Source: an uncultured Muribaculaceae bacterium (GTDB lineage: Bacteria; Bacteroidota; Bacteroidia; Bacteroidales; Muribaculaceae). From it: a DNA stretch of 64,000 bases. The DNA is taken from positions 1 through 64,000 of the forward strand of contig CANCXM010000006.1 of NCBI GenBank assembly GCA_947381945.1. Reading direction: 5' to 3'. Below the pieces are notes generated by a model. That model saw only the letters and a program-made list of their open reading frames with translations. It was not told where the DNA came from and did no database searches. The position numbers were made by a program, and so were the translations under genes. Below, piece after piece: positions 25,275 to 34,794 of the stretch (the stretch's first letter is position 1; the number at the start of each line of letters is the position of its first letter).

Positions 25275-26651
25275 TCAGTTGGACATATCAGTATTGTTCA
25301 TCGCCGGAACGGTAGCTTTCGAAAAAGTTTCCGCACGCCACGCATATCGGTCAATCTCCTCCTTGGTACGGGTCTCCGTGACGCATACAAGGAGTTCGTC
25401 GTCGGAAATCATGACACCGGGCAGACAGCCACAGGAATTGCAGACTTCAACAAAATCGGCAAGCTTGACTTCTCCTTTGAATTTAACGACAAATTCATTG
25501 AGGAAGGGACGTTCGGGATATTTGAGTTCAAACGCTCCGCTTTCAACGAGGCGGTTGGCAAGATAATGGGCACCAGCAGCGGAAAGCTCGTTGACCTCAC
25601 GCAGTCCTTTCGCTCCCATGAGAGAGAGATACATCGCTACATAGAGAGCCATAAGTCCTTGGTTGGAACAGATGTTTGAAGTAGCCTTGTCGCGACGGAT
25701 ATGCTGTTCGCGGGCCTGAAGTGTAAGAACGAACACGCGCTGACCGTCAGCATCGGTAGTCGCACCTACGATTCTGCCGGGAAGTTTGCGGATGAGTGCT
25801 TTTGTACAGCAGATATAGCCGAGATAAGGTCCTCCGAAGTTCAGTGGCATACCGAGCGACTGCGCCTCACCGGCGGCAATATCAGCTCCCCACTCTCCGG
25901 GTGTGCGGATTACTCCAAGAGTCGAAGCGGGAGCGGTCATGATAAGAAGCGCTTTGGCTGCATGGACAGCATCGGCCACTCCGGTATAGTCTTCCAGAAT
26001 GCCATAGAAATTAGGTGTCGGCAGAATCACTCCTGCAACATCTCCGGCGGCAAGCATCTCGCGCATCGCGTTGAGATCTGTGATTCCGTCGACCTCCGGA
26101 ATTGTATCGACTGTCACGCCATGATAGTGTGCGTATGTATCAATTACCTCGCGGTAAATCGGATTGAGGGTGGCGGAGACAATCACGCGGTTTTTCTTGC
26201 GCGCATGACTGACAGCCATAAGCATGGCCTCGGCCAAAGCGGTCGTGCCGTCATACATCGATGCGTTTGAAACCTCCATGCCGGTCAACTGTGTCATCAT
26301 CGACTGATACTCGAAGATATATTGCAGTGTTCCCTGCGAGATTTCAGGCTGATAAGGGGTATAAGCGGTGAGGAATTCCGAACGTGCGGCAATTGACTGC
26401 ACCACAGCGGGAGTATAATGGTCATAGAAACCGGCTCCGGCAAAACATGTCAATGGCTGATTGCGAACGGCAAGTTCCTCGAAGAAATCGCGGACCTCTT
26501 TTTCGCTCATCTGAGGCTGAAGCTCATAGTCGCGCTTCAGTTTCAGGCTTTCGGGGACATCGCTGTAAAGCTCTTCAAGGCTTTTCATGCCGCAGCGTTC
26601 AAGCATTGCTGCAATGTCCTCTGGTGTATGTGGAAAATATCTGTGTGTCAC
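25275..26651 (-). CDS. gcvPA: Glycine dehydrogenase (decarboxylating) subunit 1
   Basis: 458 residues; the non-PLP-binding half of the split P-protein, needed with GcvPB. It has the family opening RYFPHTPEDIAAMLERCG and AGAGFYDHYTPAVVQSI. The start is GTG at 26651, giving the expected N-terminus; no upstream ATG fits. It sits 47 bases after gcvH and 16 bases before gcvPB. Confidence 0.95.
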   Translation of the reverse strand: MTHRYFPHTPEDIAAMLERCGMKSLEELYSDVPESLKLKRDYELQPQMSEKEVRDFFEELAVRNQPLTCFAGAGFYDHYTPAVVQSIAARSEFLTAYTPYQPEISQGTLQYIFEYQSMMTQLTGMEVSNASMYDGTTALAEAMLMAVSHARKKNRVIVSATLNPIYREVIDTYAHYHGVTVDTIPEVDGITDLNAMREMLAAGDVAGVILPTPNFYGILEDYTGVADAVHAAKALLIMTAPASTLGVIRTPGEWGADIAAGEAQSLGMPLNFGGPYLGYICCTKALIRKLPGRIVGATTDADGQRVFVLTLQAREQHIRRDKATSNICSNQGLMALYVAMYLSLMGAKGLREVNELSAAGAHYLANRLVESGAFELKYPERPFLNEFVVKFKGEVKLADFVEVCNSCGCLPGVMISDDELLVCVTETRTKEEIDRYAWRAETFSKATVPAMNNTDMSN

Positions 26652-26698
26652 GTTTTAAGAGGGTGTTTCGGGTGAAATACAGAGGTTGATGATATGTA

Positions 26699-27076
26699 TC
26701 AGTGCTTTTCAGCCTCGCAGTGCGCGCGGTAAGCCTCCTCGTCCATAAGTTTATCGAGTTCGGACGGATCTGTAAGTTCAACCTTGACAATCCAGTTGGA
26801 CATTGCATCTTCGTTGATGAGGCGGGGATTGTCGATGAGCTGTTCGTTGATTTCAACAACTGCACCGCTGACAGGAGCGAAAAGATCGCTTGCAGCCTTG
26901 ACGCTCTCAACAGCACCGAAATCCTCGCCTGCCACCAGGTCATCACCATCTTCCGGCATGTCGACATAGACAACATTACCGAGTGCTTGCTGTGCGTAAT
27001 CGCTGATACCGATATAACCGATGTTGCCATCAACTGTAACGTATTCGTGAGAGGGAGAATAATATGTCTTGCTCAT
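26699..27076 (-). CDS. gcvH: Glycine cleavage system H protein
   Basis: A 125-residue lipoyl carrier that shuttles the aminomethyl intermediate between P, T and L proteins. It has the usual biotinyl-lipoyl fold opening (YYSPSHEYVTVDG). The lipoylated lysine is Lys60 in AVESVKAASDLFAPVSG. Normal length. It lies between gcvT and gcvPA; the lipoate ligase at the operon head could load it. Confidence 0.96.
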   Translation of the reverse strand: MSKTYYSPSHEYVTVDGNIGYIGISDYAQQALGNVVYVDMPEDGDDLVAGEDFGAVESVKAASDLFAPVSGAVVEINEQLIDNPRLINEDAMSNWIVKVELTDPSELDKLMDEEAYRAHCEAEKH

Positions 27077-27127
27077 AATTGTAAATTTTAAAATGTGAAG
27101 GGTTGGGTTGATTATTTAAAATGATAG

Positions 27128-28225
27128 TTATTTCTTGTATGATTTCTTATAGAATTTTTTTGCAACGACTTTTGCGGGGAAAGTCTTGCGTCGGATGCGG
27201 ATTTTCAGTTCGTTGTCCTTTACTGCGTATGGTGTCTGGATTAGCGCGGCAGCAATGCTCTTGTCAACCGAGATTCCGCGATAGCCTGTGGTCACATAGC
27301 CGATGACCTCGTCATCAGCGTTAAGCACCTCGTAACCGTGACGGGGAATGGCACGGTCGGCCAGTTCAAGGCCCACGAGCTTGCGGGGAGCGCCTTCCGC
27401 CTTTTGACGTTCGATGACTTCACGACCTATGAATTCAGGTTTGTTGAGTTTGACAAACATTGACAGACAGGCTTCGACCGGAGTAATGTCATCGGCAAGC
27501 TCATCGCCATAGAGCGGGAGGCCTACTTCAAAACGGAGTGTGTCACGGCAACCGAGCCCGCAGGGAGCAACCTTGCCTGAGGCCATCAATTTGTCCCAAA
27601 GATCGCGGATGGTTTCATGATCGGCGTAGATTTCAAATCCATCCTCACCTGTGTAACCGGTGCGGCTTACAATAAGATGCTTTCCGTCACGGTCGAGTTC
27701 CTTAAATGTATAGAAAGTAAGTTCCTTGCATGGAATCGCGAGGATTTCTTCAAGAGCGGCTTCTGCTTCCGGACCTTGGACAGCGATTTCGCCCGTCTCG
27801 TCACTGATATTCTTGATGTCAACGTTGAAGTTCTTTGCCTGCTCTTCGATCCAAGCCACATCTTTGGCGATGTTGGAGGCATTTATGACAAGCAGGAAAT
27901 GATTTTCTCCGCGCTTGTAGACAAGCAAATCGTCGACCACTCCACCGTTATGGTTGAGCATCATGCCATAGAGGATACCACCGTCAGGCAGACCTTCGAC
28001 ATCATTGGAAAATATATAGTTGACATATTTTTCAGCTTCAGGACCGGTCACAAGGACTTCGCCCATGTGTGACACATCAAATACACCACAATTATTGCGG
28101 ACGGCATTGTGTTCTTCAACAATACCGGAATACTGGATAGGCATGTCGAATCCTCCGAACGGACTCATCTGTGCACCGAGGCCGACATGTTTGTCATGAA
28201 GACATGTTTTTCTTAATTCTTCCAT
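27128..28225 (-). CDS. gcvT: Aminomethyltransferase (T-protein)
   Basis: 365 residues; releases ammonia from the H-protein adduct and makes 5,10-methylene-tetrahydrofolate. Motifs include [43 protein letters not shown] and a late [21 protein letters not shown]. It carries a basic C-terminal tail ([10 protein letters not shown]). It lies between lplA and gcvH on the minus strand. Confidence 0.95.
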   Translation of the reverse strand: MEELRKTCLHDKHVGLGAQMSPFGGFDMPIQYSGIVEEHNAVRNNCGVFDVSHMGEVLVTGPEAEKYVNYIFSNDVEGLPDGGILYGMMLNHNGGVVDDLLVYKRGENHFLLVINASNIAKDVAWIEEQAKNFNVDIKNISDETGEIAVQGPEAEAALEEILAIPCKELTFYTFKELDRDGKHLIVSRTGYTGEDGFEIYADHETIRDLWDKLMASGKVAPCGLGCRDTLRFEVGLPLYGDELADDITPVEACLSMFVKLNKPEFIGREVIERQKAEGAPRKLVGLELADRAIPRHGYEVLNADDEVIGYVTTGYRGISVDKSIAAALIQTPYAVKDNELKIRIRRKTFPAKVVAKKFYKKSYKK

Positions 28226-28264
28226 AATTTGGACAGGTATTATAAGGTTGTTTTTCTAAGGTTT

Positions 28265-29248
28265 TTAATCAAATATGAGGTTGATGAATTGTTCGGCAGT
28301 CAGTCCGGGAATAATTGATGGCAGATTGCATTGCTGCAAGGCCTCACTTACATCCCGGCGGGTGTAGGCCACACCTCTGAGCAATCTTGACAGACAATCC
28401 TCCGAATCAGTATTTTCAAGGAAATCTCCGGTCAGGACAAGCGAATCAATTATCCCTTTGGACAAGGTGAGATCCACACCGATTTCTCCAATTCCTTCCA
28501 GACGTTCGGAATAATGCACGGAGCCTTTCGGATTCTTACCTTCAAGCCAACCGGGATGATAATATGTCGCTTCAATCTCCTCGATTGCCTTTATATCTTC
28601 CGGAGAAAGTGTGAGTGTGTTTCCTCCTTTGGGGACACTTTTAAGTATATGCGTCAGGAACTCGTTGATTGAAAGTTCCGGAAGATGCTCCTTAACGGTT
28701 GTCACACGACTTCGGGCCGACTGCACACCGTGGGATGCTAGTTTTGTCTTCGACGGACGGAGTGTATTGGCCATAAGGACCGGATCGTAGTCATACAACA
28801 TGGTTCCGTGAACGATACTTCGTCCCGGAAGATGATAATATGCGTTTCCTGAAACTTTGCGCTCACCTATCAATATATCGTTTCTCGAATTATCCGAGGC
28901 ATCAAGTCCAAGTTCACGGAGTGCTTCCGCAACCATAGAGGTATAGTCACTGAAAGTGGTACAGACATCGTCCGACGATGTGATATAGGAAAACATTATA
29001 TTATTCATGTCGGCCACGACAGCACCGCCTCCACTCTTGCGACGGAAAATCCCGACGCCGTTTTCATGGCAAAAATCCACATTAATCTCTTTTTCGAGCA
29101 ACTGGTTTCGCCCGATTATAACCGACGGTTCCACTTGCCAGGCAAAGAAGAAATCGCGGTCAGGATAACGCCGGGCAAGATACTCCTCTTCTGCGAGGTA
29201 AAATGCCAGCCGGCGAGGTTTGGAGTCATTGAGGATGACTAAATCCAT
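28265..29248 (-). CDS. lplA: Lipoate-protein ligase
   Basis: 327 residues; activates free lipoate with ATP and attaches it to lipoyl domains. It has PSVIIGRNQLLEKEI, the ligase signature RRKSGGGAV and DILIGERKVSGNAYY. A C-terminal accessory domain is present. It is the first gene of the gcv operon, 39 bases before gcvT, with a -7 box at 29306-29299. Its position suggests it loads GcvH by scavenging. Confidence 0.92.
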   Translation of the reverse strand: MDLVILNDSKPRRLAFYLAEEEYLARRYPDRDFFFAWQVEPSVIIGRNQLLEKEINVDFCHENGVGIFRRKSGGGAVVADMNNIMFSYITSSDDVCTTFSDYTSMVAEALRELGLDASDNSRNDILIGERKVSGNAYYHLPGRSIVHGTMLYDYDPVLMANTLRPSKTKLASHGVQSARSRVTTVKEHLPELSINEFLTHILKSVPKGGNTLTLSPEDIKAIEEIEATYYHPGWLEGKNPKGSVHYSERLEGIGEIGVDLTLSKGIIDSLVLTGDFLENTDSEDCLSRLLRGVAYTRRDVSEALQQCNLPSIIPGLTAEQFINLIFD

Positions 29249-29298
29249 GAGTTATGATAGATTTTCGGTTAACACCTCTCTTTGTCAAGAGGCCACTG

Positions 29299-29306
29299 CA
29301 AAAGTA
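29299..29306 (-). promoter_or_regulatory. -7 element of the lplA-gcv operon
   Basis: Minus strand TACTTTTG, about 50 bases before the lplA ATG. No clear -33 element. The short leader contains a 5-bp CCTCT/AGAGG hairpin but nothing that resembles a glycine riboswitch. Confidence 0.5.
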
Positions 29307-29456
29307 ATAAATTTTAAATATAAAACTACAGATTCCATAAAAAATTCAACAAAAATTCCATAAAAGTTCAAATAAGAAGTTGAAGCGGAGATGGCGAGAA
29401 GGCGGCCAAGTGCTCAAATTCCGGCATGAAACGTGAAATTTAACTTAACGTTTCGC

Positions 29457-29486
29457 TTGCCGTTCAAAATTTAGTTTGTAAATTTG
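29457..29486 (+). promoter_or_regulatory. Promoter of the fumarase gene
   Basis: TTG (29457-29459), a 19-base spacer and TAAATTTG (29479-29486), 48 bases before ATG 29535. The stretch 29307-29456 between the divergent promoters is AT-rich with no feature I can name. Confidence 0.6.
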
Positions 29487-29534
29487 TCGTCACAAGAAAT
29501 ATCCAAGTGTAAAATCATCAAATCATAATTGATA

Positions 29535-31193
29535 ATGGCAACCAAACCTTTCCACTATCAGCCCATGTTCCCCCTCGGGCCTGATACGACCGAATACTAC
29601 AAGCTCACCTCTGACTACGTCAAAGTTGAGAACTGGGGCGGTCACGAATTTCTCGTAGTTGACCCTGAAGCCCTCACAGTGCTTGCCCGTGCCTGCACAC
29701 ACGACAATGCTTTCATGCTCCGTCGCGAACACAACGAGATGGTGGCTAAAATCCTCTCTGACCCCGAAGCATCGGAAAACGACAAATTCGTTGCCCTTAC
29801 AATGCTCCGCAATGCAGAGGTGGCAGCGAAAGGCGCTCTCCCCTTCTGCCAGGATACCGGTACAGCTATCGTACACGGCGAAAAGGGACAGAATGTCTAC
29901 ACCGGATGTGATGACGAGGAGAAAATCAGCAAGGGTGTATATCTGACCTACACCACCGACAATCTCCGCTATTCGCAGAACGCACCTCTCACAATGTACG
30001 ATGAGGTCAACACCGGTTGCAACCTTCCCGCCCAGATCGACATCCACGCAGGCGAAGGTGATGAATATAAATTCCTCTTCGTTGCCAAAGGTGGCGGTTC
30101 AGCAAACAAGACATATCTCTATCAGGAGACCAAAGCTATCCTCAATCCCAAGACACTCATCCCCTTCCTTGTTGAGAAGATGAAGAGCCTCGGAACTGCG
30201 GCTTGTCCTCCTTACCATATCGCATTTGTCATCGGCGGCACTTCGGCTGAAAAGAATCTTGAGACTGTCAAGAAAGCTTCCGTGAAGTATTATGACAATC
30301 TTCCCGACCACGGCAATGAGTATGGCCACGCCTTCCGCGACAAAGAACTTGAAGCCACACTTAAGAAAGAAGCTGAACGTCTCGGTCTCGGCGCACAGTT
30401 CGGTGGAAAATATTTCGCTCATGACATCCGTGTCATCCGTCTTCCCCGCCACGGTGCATCGTGCCCCGTCGGACTTGGCGTATCTTGCTCGGCCGACCGC
30501 AATATCAAGGCAAAAATCAACCGTGAAGGTCTCTGGATTGAGAAACTTGACAGCAATCCCGGCGAACTTATTCCTGAAGAATATCGCAAGCAGGGCGAAG
30601 GAAATGCAGTCAAGATTGACCTGAACCGTCCGATGTCGGAGATTCTTGCCGAACTCACAAAATATCCCGTGGCAACCCGCCTCTCGCTCAACGGAACTAT
30701 CATTGTTGGCCGCGACATCGCACACGCCAAAATCAAAGAACGTCTTGACAAGGGTGAGCCCATGCCTCAGTATCTCAAAGATCACCCCATCTACTATGCA
30801 GGTCCTGCAAAAACTCCCGAGGGTATGCCTTCAGGCTCTTTCGGCCCGACGACAGCCGGACGTATGGACTCATACGTTGATCAGTTCCAGGATGCAGGTG
30901 GTTCAATGGTCATGATTGCCAAGGGCAACCGCAGCAAGCAGGTGACTGACGCATGTCATAAGCATGGCGGTTTCTACCTCGGCTCCATCGGTGGTCCCGC
31001 AGCTATCCTCGCTCAGAACAGCATCAAGAAAGTAGAGCTTCTTGAATATCCCGAACTCGGCATGGAAGCTATCTGGAAGATTGAAGTTGAAGACTTCCCC
31101 GCTTTCATCCTCGTTGACGACAAGGGTAACGATTTCTTCACTGAAATTTCCAACCGTTGCTCCGGTTGTGCTATTGTCGATGACAAGCACTGA
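29535..31193 (+). CDS. fumA: Fumarate hydratase, class I (iron-sulfur)
   Basis: About 552 residues; interconverts fumarate and malate with an oxygen-sensitive [4Fe-4S] cluster, in Bacteroidales mainly in the reductive branch leading to succinate and propionate. N-terminal alpha-type domain: PFCQDTGTA and [13 protein letters not shown]; another likely cluster cysteine in [11 protein letters not shown]-terminal beta-type domain: [16 protein letters not shown]. One-chain form. The start is ATG 29535 rather than TTG 29529. Codons are strongly skewed to C-ending forms, as in highly expressed genes here. A terminator follows at 31226. Confidence 0.93.
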   Translation: MATKPFHYQPMFPLGPDTTEYYKLTSDYVKVENWGGHEFLVVDPEALTVLARACTHDNAFMLRREHNEMVAKILSDPEASENDKFVALTMLRNAEVAAKGALPFCQDTGTAIVHGEKGQNVYTGCDDEEKISKGVYLTYTTDNLRYSQNAPLTMYDEVNTGCNLPAQIDIHAGEGDEYKFLFVAKGGGSANKTYLYQETKAILNPKTLIPFLVEKMKSLGTAACPPYHIAFVIGGTSAEKNLETVKKASVKYYDNLPDHGNEYGHAFRDKELEATLKKEAERLGLGAQFGGKYFAHDIRVIRLPRHGASCPVGLGVSCSADRNIKAKINREGLWIEKLDSNPGELIPEEYRKQGEGNAVKIDLNRPMSEILAELTKYPVATRLSLNGTIIVGRDIAHAKIKERLDKGEPMPQYLKDHPIYYAGPAKTPEGMPSGSFGPTTAGRMDSYVDQFQDAGGSMVMIAKGNRSKQVTDACHKHGGFYLGSIGGPAAILAQNSIKKVELLEYPELGMEAIWKIEVEDFPAFILVDDKGNDFFTEISNRCSGCAIVDDKH

Positions 31194-31225
31194 TCACTCA
31201 GTCTGATCACGCTGACAAAATAAGG

Positions 31226-31276
31226 CTGATAGGACTAACAGGCTTTTTATCGGGCCAATTAGTCCTATCAGTTTTG
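31226..31276 (+). terminator. Terminator of the fumarase gene
   Basis: A perfect 13-bp inverted repeat CTGATAGGACTAA (31226-31238) / TTAGTCCTATCAG (31259-31271), with an inner GGC/GCC pair, followed by TTTTGTTT. The T-tract overlaps a possible TTG start (31274) of the next gene. Confidence 0.75.
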
Positions 31277-31327
31277 TTTATCCACCACACTAATACTCTG
31301 TGTCCAACGACATTCAAACCCTCTGCC

Positions 31328-32536
31328 TTGAATCCCAATATTTATGATCTTCGCCGTCGTGGCTTCATTGGCTTCCTGCTGCTGTCAATAGTGGTGGTAA
31401 GCGTATTCTTGCTGTATTCCGACTCGCTTGTCAGCGATCTTTCTGAACAGGAGCGCGAAAGGATGCAGATTTGGGCAGATGCCACGCGCGAACTTGTGAA
31501 TCCCCCAAGCCCCGACAATCATTCGGGTGCAAATGTCGACTTCCTGCTATCAATCATCGAACGCAACCGGACAATTCCGGTGCTCCTCACGGATGACGCA
31601 GGCGAAATTATCATGCAGCGCAACTTTTCACTGCCGGAACCGGTGGATTCGCTTTCGTTGTTTTCATTGAGCGAAACCAACCGGAAATTTCTGACTGAAA
31701 AACTTTCGGAACTGCGCAACACCCAAAATGTGATTGAAATAGATATGGGTGAGGCCGGAAAACAATGGCTTTACTATGAGGATTCGAAGGTGTTGAAGAG
31801 TCTGAGTTTTTATCCATACGTCCAGCTCCTTGTCCTTCTGGCCTTCGTGCTGATTGTCTACTATGCCGTGTCGTCAACGAAACGCGCTGAACAAAACAAG
31901 GTTTGGGTCGGTTTGTCAAAGGAGACCGCACATCAGCTCGGGACTCCGATTTCCTCGCTGATGGCATGGATGGAACTGCTCGAAGAGTCGGGAGTCAGCC
32001 CTGAAACCGTCGCGGAAATGAATAAGGATGTGAAACGGCTTTCAACCATTGCATCCCGCTTTTCAAAAATAGGGTCGCGTCCTTCGATGGAACCCTATAA
32101 CATAAATGATATTGTCGAACATGCAGCCGACTACATGGCCACCCGTATTTCCCGCCGTATAAGCCTGACGGTTGAGCCTTGGTCGGAGGCGCTGATTGTA
32201 ACCTTATCTCCTCCACTGACAGAATGGGTCATGGAAAACCTCATAAAAAATGCTGTCGATGCAATGGAGGGAAGCGGTTCAATCTCCATAACAATACGCC
32301 CTGAGAAAGCAAAAGCGCTGATAGAAATATCAGATACAGGAAAGGGCATAGCCCGCAAAAACCAGAAGGCAATCTTCAATCCCGGTTTCACGACAAAGAG
32401 CCGAGGCTGGGGTCTTGGACTGACATTGACCAAACGCATTATCGAAGAGTATCACGGAGGTCTGATTTATGTAAAGAAATCGGAAATCGGTGTCGGTACG
32501 ACATTCGCGATTGAGCTCCCGCTGGCAGACAAATAA
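31328..32536 (+). CDS. Membrane sensor histidine kinase
   Basis: About 402 residues (start uncertain). Two membrane helices (about 12-31 and 163-182) flank an exported sensor region of about 130 residues with no recognised fold. The cytoplasmic kinase has the phospho-accepting His202 in KETAHQLGTPISS, N box NLIKNAVDAM, G1 ISDTGKGIA and G2 GWGLGLTLTKRI. No HAMP domain is obvious. TTG at 31328 is chosen because TTG 31274 lies in the fumarase terminator T-tract; no ATG precedes the first helix. No response regulator is adjacent. The next genes are prmC, recX and comF. Confidence 0.82.
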   Translation: MNPNIYDLRRRGFIGFLLLSIVVVSVFLLYSDSLVSDLSEQERERMQIWADATRELVNPPSPDNHSGANVDFLLSIIERNRTIPVLLTDDAGEIIMQRNFSLPEPVDSLSLFSLSETNRKFLTEKLSELRNTQNVIEIDMGEAGKQWLYYEDSKVLKSLSFYPYVQLLVLLAFVLIVYYAVSSTKRAEQNKVWVGLSKETAHQLGTPISSLMAWMELLEESGVSPETVAEMNKDVKRLSTIASRFSKIGSRPSMEPYNINDIVEHAADYMATRISRRISLTVEPWSEALIVTLSPPLTEWVMENLIKNAVDAMEGSGSISITIRPEKAKALIEISDTGKGIARKNQKAIFNPGFTTKSRGWGLGLTLTKRIIEEYHGGLIYVKKSEIGVGTTFAIELPLADK

Positions 32537-32573
32537 ACAGACAAACAGATGTTCACTTGAAAAAATTATAATC

Positions 32574-33419
32574 ATGACTACCTTACGACAATTAATGGAT
32601 GAGGCCCGAGGGAAACTCGCACCTATCTATGGAGATGGAGAGACTACTTGGCTTCTCCGAACAATCATGGAACATGTCAAAGGATGGAATCAGGTTGAAC
32701 TTCTTCTCCGCGCTGACAAGGAGGTCTCGGATTTCACAATCGGCAGAGTCAATGAGGCTGTCGACAAACTCCTTGCGGGAGAACCGGTGCAATATATATA
32801 TGGAGATACCTATTGGTACGGCATGACCTTGAAAGTCACACCGGATGTCCTGATTCCACGTCCGGAGACGGAAGAGCTCGTGGACATGATTGTCAAGGAA
32901 AATTCCGGAAATGACCTTCGTGTGCTCGATGTCTGCACAGGAAGCGGTTGCATTGCGGTTGCTCTTGCGAAATCACTGAATTTTCCTTCAGTAACGGGTA
33001 TTGACATTTCGGATGCGGCCTTAGCTGTAGCCAGGGAGAATGCGTCAGATCAGAAAGTCAAAGTGGACTTTCGCAAAGCGGATGCACTTAACCTTACCCC
33101 TGCAGACGGTCAATATGACATCATCGTGTCCAATCCGCCATACGTCATGGAAAGCGAAAAGCAGGAGATGGACAAGAACGTGTTGGACCACGAACCACAC
33201 CTCGCTCTTTTTGTGCCGGATAATGATGCGCTGAAATTCTACAAGGCCATTGCTACATATTCTCACGAAGCACTTGCCGATAACGGAACGCTGTATTTTG
33301 AACTGAATCCTCTGACCGCCGATGAGCTTGCAGACTGGATGCGTAAGGAGGGTTGGAGCGATGTCCAGCTATTGCCCGACATGCACTCTAAAATCCGTTT
33401 CATGATTGCAAAGAAATAA
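32574..33419 (+). CDS. prmC: Peptide chain release factor N5-glutamine methyltransferase
   Basis: 281 residues; methylates the GGQ glutamine of release factors. It has an N-terminal helical domain, then PEPVQYIYG-like GEPVQYIYGDTYW, RPETEELVD, SAM motif VLDVCTGSGCIAVALA and the catalytic NPPYV. The start is ATG 32574; a frame open from 32490 overlaps the kinase and gives an unlike N-terminus. It lies 37 bases after the kinase gene and 9 before recX. Confidence 0.95.
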   Translation: MTTLRQLMDEARGKLAPIYGDGETTWLLRTIMEHVKGWNQVELLLRADKEVSDFTIGRVNEAVDKLLAGEPVQYIYGDTYWYGMTLKVTPDVLIPRPETEELVDMIVKENSGNDLRVLDVCTGSGCIAVALAKSLNFPSVTGIDISDAALAVARENASDQKVKVDFRKADALNLTPADGQYDIIVSNPPYVMESEKQEMDKNVLDHEPHLALFVPDNDALKFYKAIATYSHEALADNGTLYFELNPLTADELADWMRKEGWSDVQLLPDMHSKIRFMIAKK

Positions 33420-33428
33420 GGCTGAAAA

Positions 33429-33941
33429 ATGTTGAAACGCAGTGTACCTCTTACATACGAAAACGCGCTTTCGCGTGCGGCAGGACTGTGCGCCAAGTGT
33501 GAGCAATGCACCCCTGATATACTGAAAAAATTATCGGCATGGGGACTCTCAGCCTCCGATGCCAACAAGGTTATCCAACGCCTCGAAGAACTGAATTTCA
33601 TTGATGATGTACGTTTTGCAAAAGCCTACGCCCACGACAAACTTCATTTCAGTGGCTGGGGGCGTAGGAAAATCCAGCAGGGACTGTGGGCAAAACGCCT
33701 TTCTCCGTCAGTTATAGAAATCGCATGTGAGGATTTCGATGATGTCGAGGAGTCCAAAGCCTATCGCTCAATAGCCCAAAGGGTGATGAGAGCAAAAGCA
33801 CGTCAACTGAAAGAGTGGCCCTTGAGCCGCGAAGCAAAAATAAAAATTATAAAATTCGCTATGACGAGAGGGTTTGAATATCCCATTGTGGCAGACATCA
33901 TGCGCAGCGATATTTCCTCACTTCACGAATCGACAGAATAA
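33429..33941 (+). CDS. recX: Regulatory protein RecX
   Basis: A 170-residue helical three-repeat protein that modulates RecA filaments. It has the family pattern A..L..R....A...L..KL (ALSRAAGLCAKCEQCTPDIL, with extra cysteines), LNFIDDVRFAKAYAHDK and GRRKIQQGLWAKRL. It is 9 bases after prmC and 15 bases before comF, same strand. Confidence 0.9.
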   Translation: MLKRSVPLTYENALSRAAGLCAKCEQCTPDILKKLSAWGLSASDANKVIQRLEELNFIDDVRFAKAYAHDKLHFSGWGRRKIQQGLWAKRLSPSVIEIACEDFDDVEESKAYRSIAQRVMRAKARQLKEWPLSREAKIKIIKFAMTRGFEYPIVADIMRSDISSLHESTE

Positions 33942-33956
33942 GCACTTATTTCTATC

Positions 33957-34679
33957 ATGTCTCTCTCCAACCTCAAACAGCAATGCCTTGCATGGACCGA
34001 AGGTTTTGTCAATCTCATATTCCCCAACCTCTGCACTGTCTGTCAGCGCACTCTCGTAAGAGGTGAACGGATAATGTGCCTGGAGTGTCGTGTCGGATTG
34101 CCGGTGACTAATCTCCATAGATTCCGTCCTAACCATATCCATGAACGACTGTTCTCTATCGGCCATCCCATCGAGAATGCGACATCACTCTTTTATTACT
34201 ACCGGGAAAACAAATATTCACGGTTGATACATGACACCAAGTATCGGGGTCGGCCGATTGTTGGAAAAACATTGGCTGAGGAACATTCACGGACCTTGGT
34301 CGGTGATGGATTTTTTGATGACGTGGATTTGATTGTCCCCGTCCCGCTTCATCCGTTGAAGCAACTTCAACGTGGCTATAATCAGGCTGAAGAAATAGCC
34401 CTTGGCATCAACGCGGCAACCGCCCTACCCCTTGCCGATGCACTTGCCGCCTCATATCACCGGACCCAAACCCGGAAAAACGCCCACGAACGCCTGCTTA
34501 ACACACGCAACATCTATAGGGTCAAAAACCGGGAAGCTATCGAGAATAAGCATATCCTTCTTGTAGATGATGTGATCACTACCGGAGCCACATTGCTAAG
34601 CTGTATGGAGGCAATCAAAAGCGCATCTCCGTCGACACGCATCAGCATCTACTCTCTTGCGATAACGCAACTCGTCTGA
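33957..34679 (+). CDS. comF: ComF family protein (phosphoribosyltransferase fold)
   Basis: A 240-residue protein with an N-terminal four-cysteine zinc site (CTVCQRTL...CLEC) and a type I PRTase domain with the PRPP loop LLVDDVITTGAT. ComF is linked to DNA uptake in competent bacteria, but many non-competent genomes keep it; role here unknown. It follows recX by 15 bases and probably ends the kinase-prmC-recX-comF operon. A weak 6-bp hairpin (34749-34766) lies before the next promoter. Confidence 0.9.
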   Translation: MSLSNLKQQCLAWTEGFVNLIFPNLCTVCQRTLVRGERIMCLECRVGLPVTNLHRFRPNHIHERLFSIGHPIENATSLFYYYRENKYSRLIHDTKYRGRPIVGKTLAEEHSRTLVGDGFFDDVDLIVPVPLHPLKQLQRGYNQAEEIALGINAATALPLADALAASYHRTQTRKNAHERLLNTRNIYRVKNREAIENKHILLVDDVITTGATLLSCMEAIKSASPSTRISIYSLAITQLV

Positions 34680-34781
34680 AACTTATTTACATCCCACAGC
34701 GTTTCTAAAATAGGAAAGGATATTATACTCAATGTCCAATCTTAGTCCTCAACCGAGGATGGTTGAAACTATTTATTTATG

Positions 34782-34789
34782 TAAATTTG
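34782..34789 (+). promoter_or_regulatory. -7 element of the barrel-protein gene
   Basis: TAAATTTG ends 5 bases before ATG 34795, so the transcript would be nearly leaderless. Confidence 0.5.
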
Positions 34790-34794
34790 CAGAC

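Noticed and set aside
28265..29300. Possible glycine riboswitch before the gcv operon
   Set aside because: The leader is only about 45 bases with a 5-bp stem; no tandem aptamer-like sequence is present.
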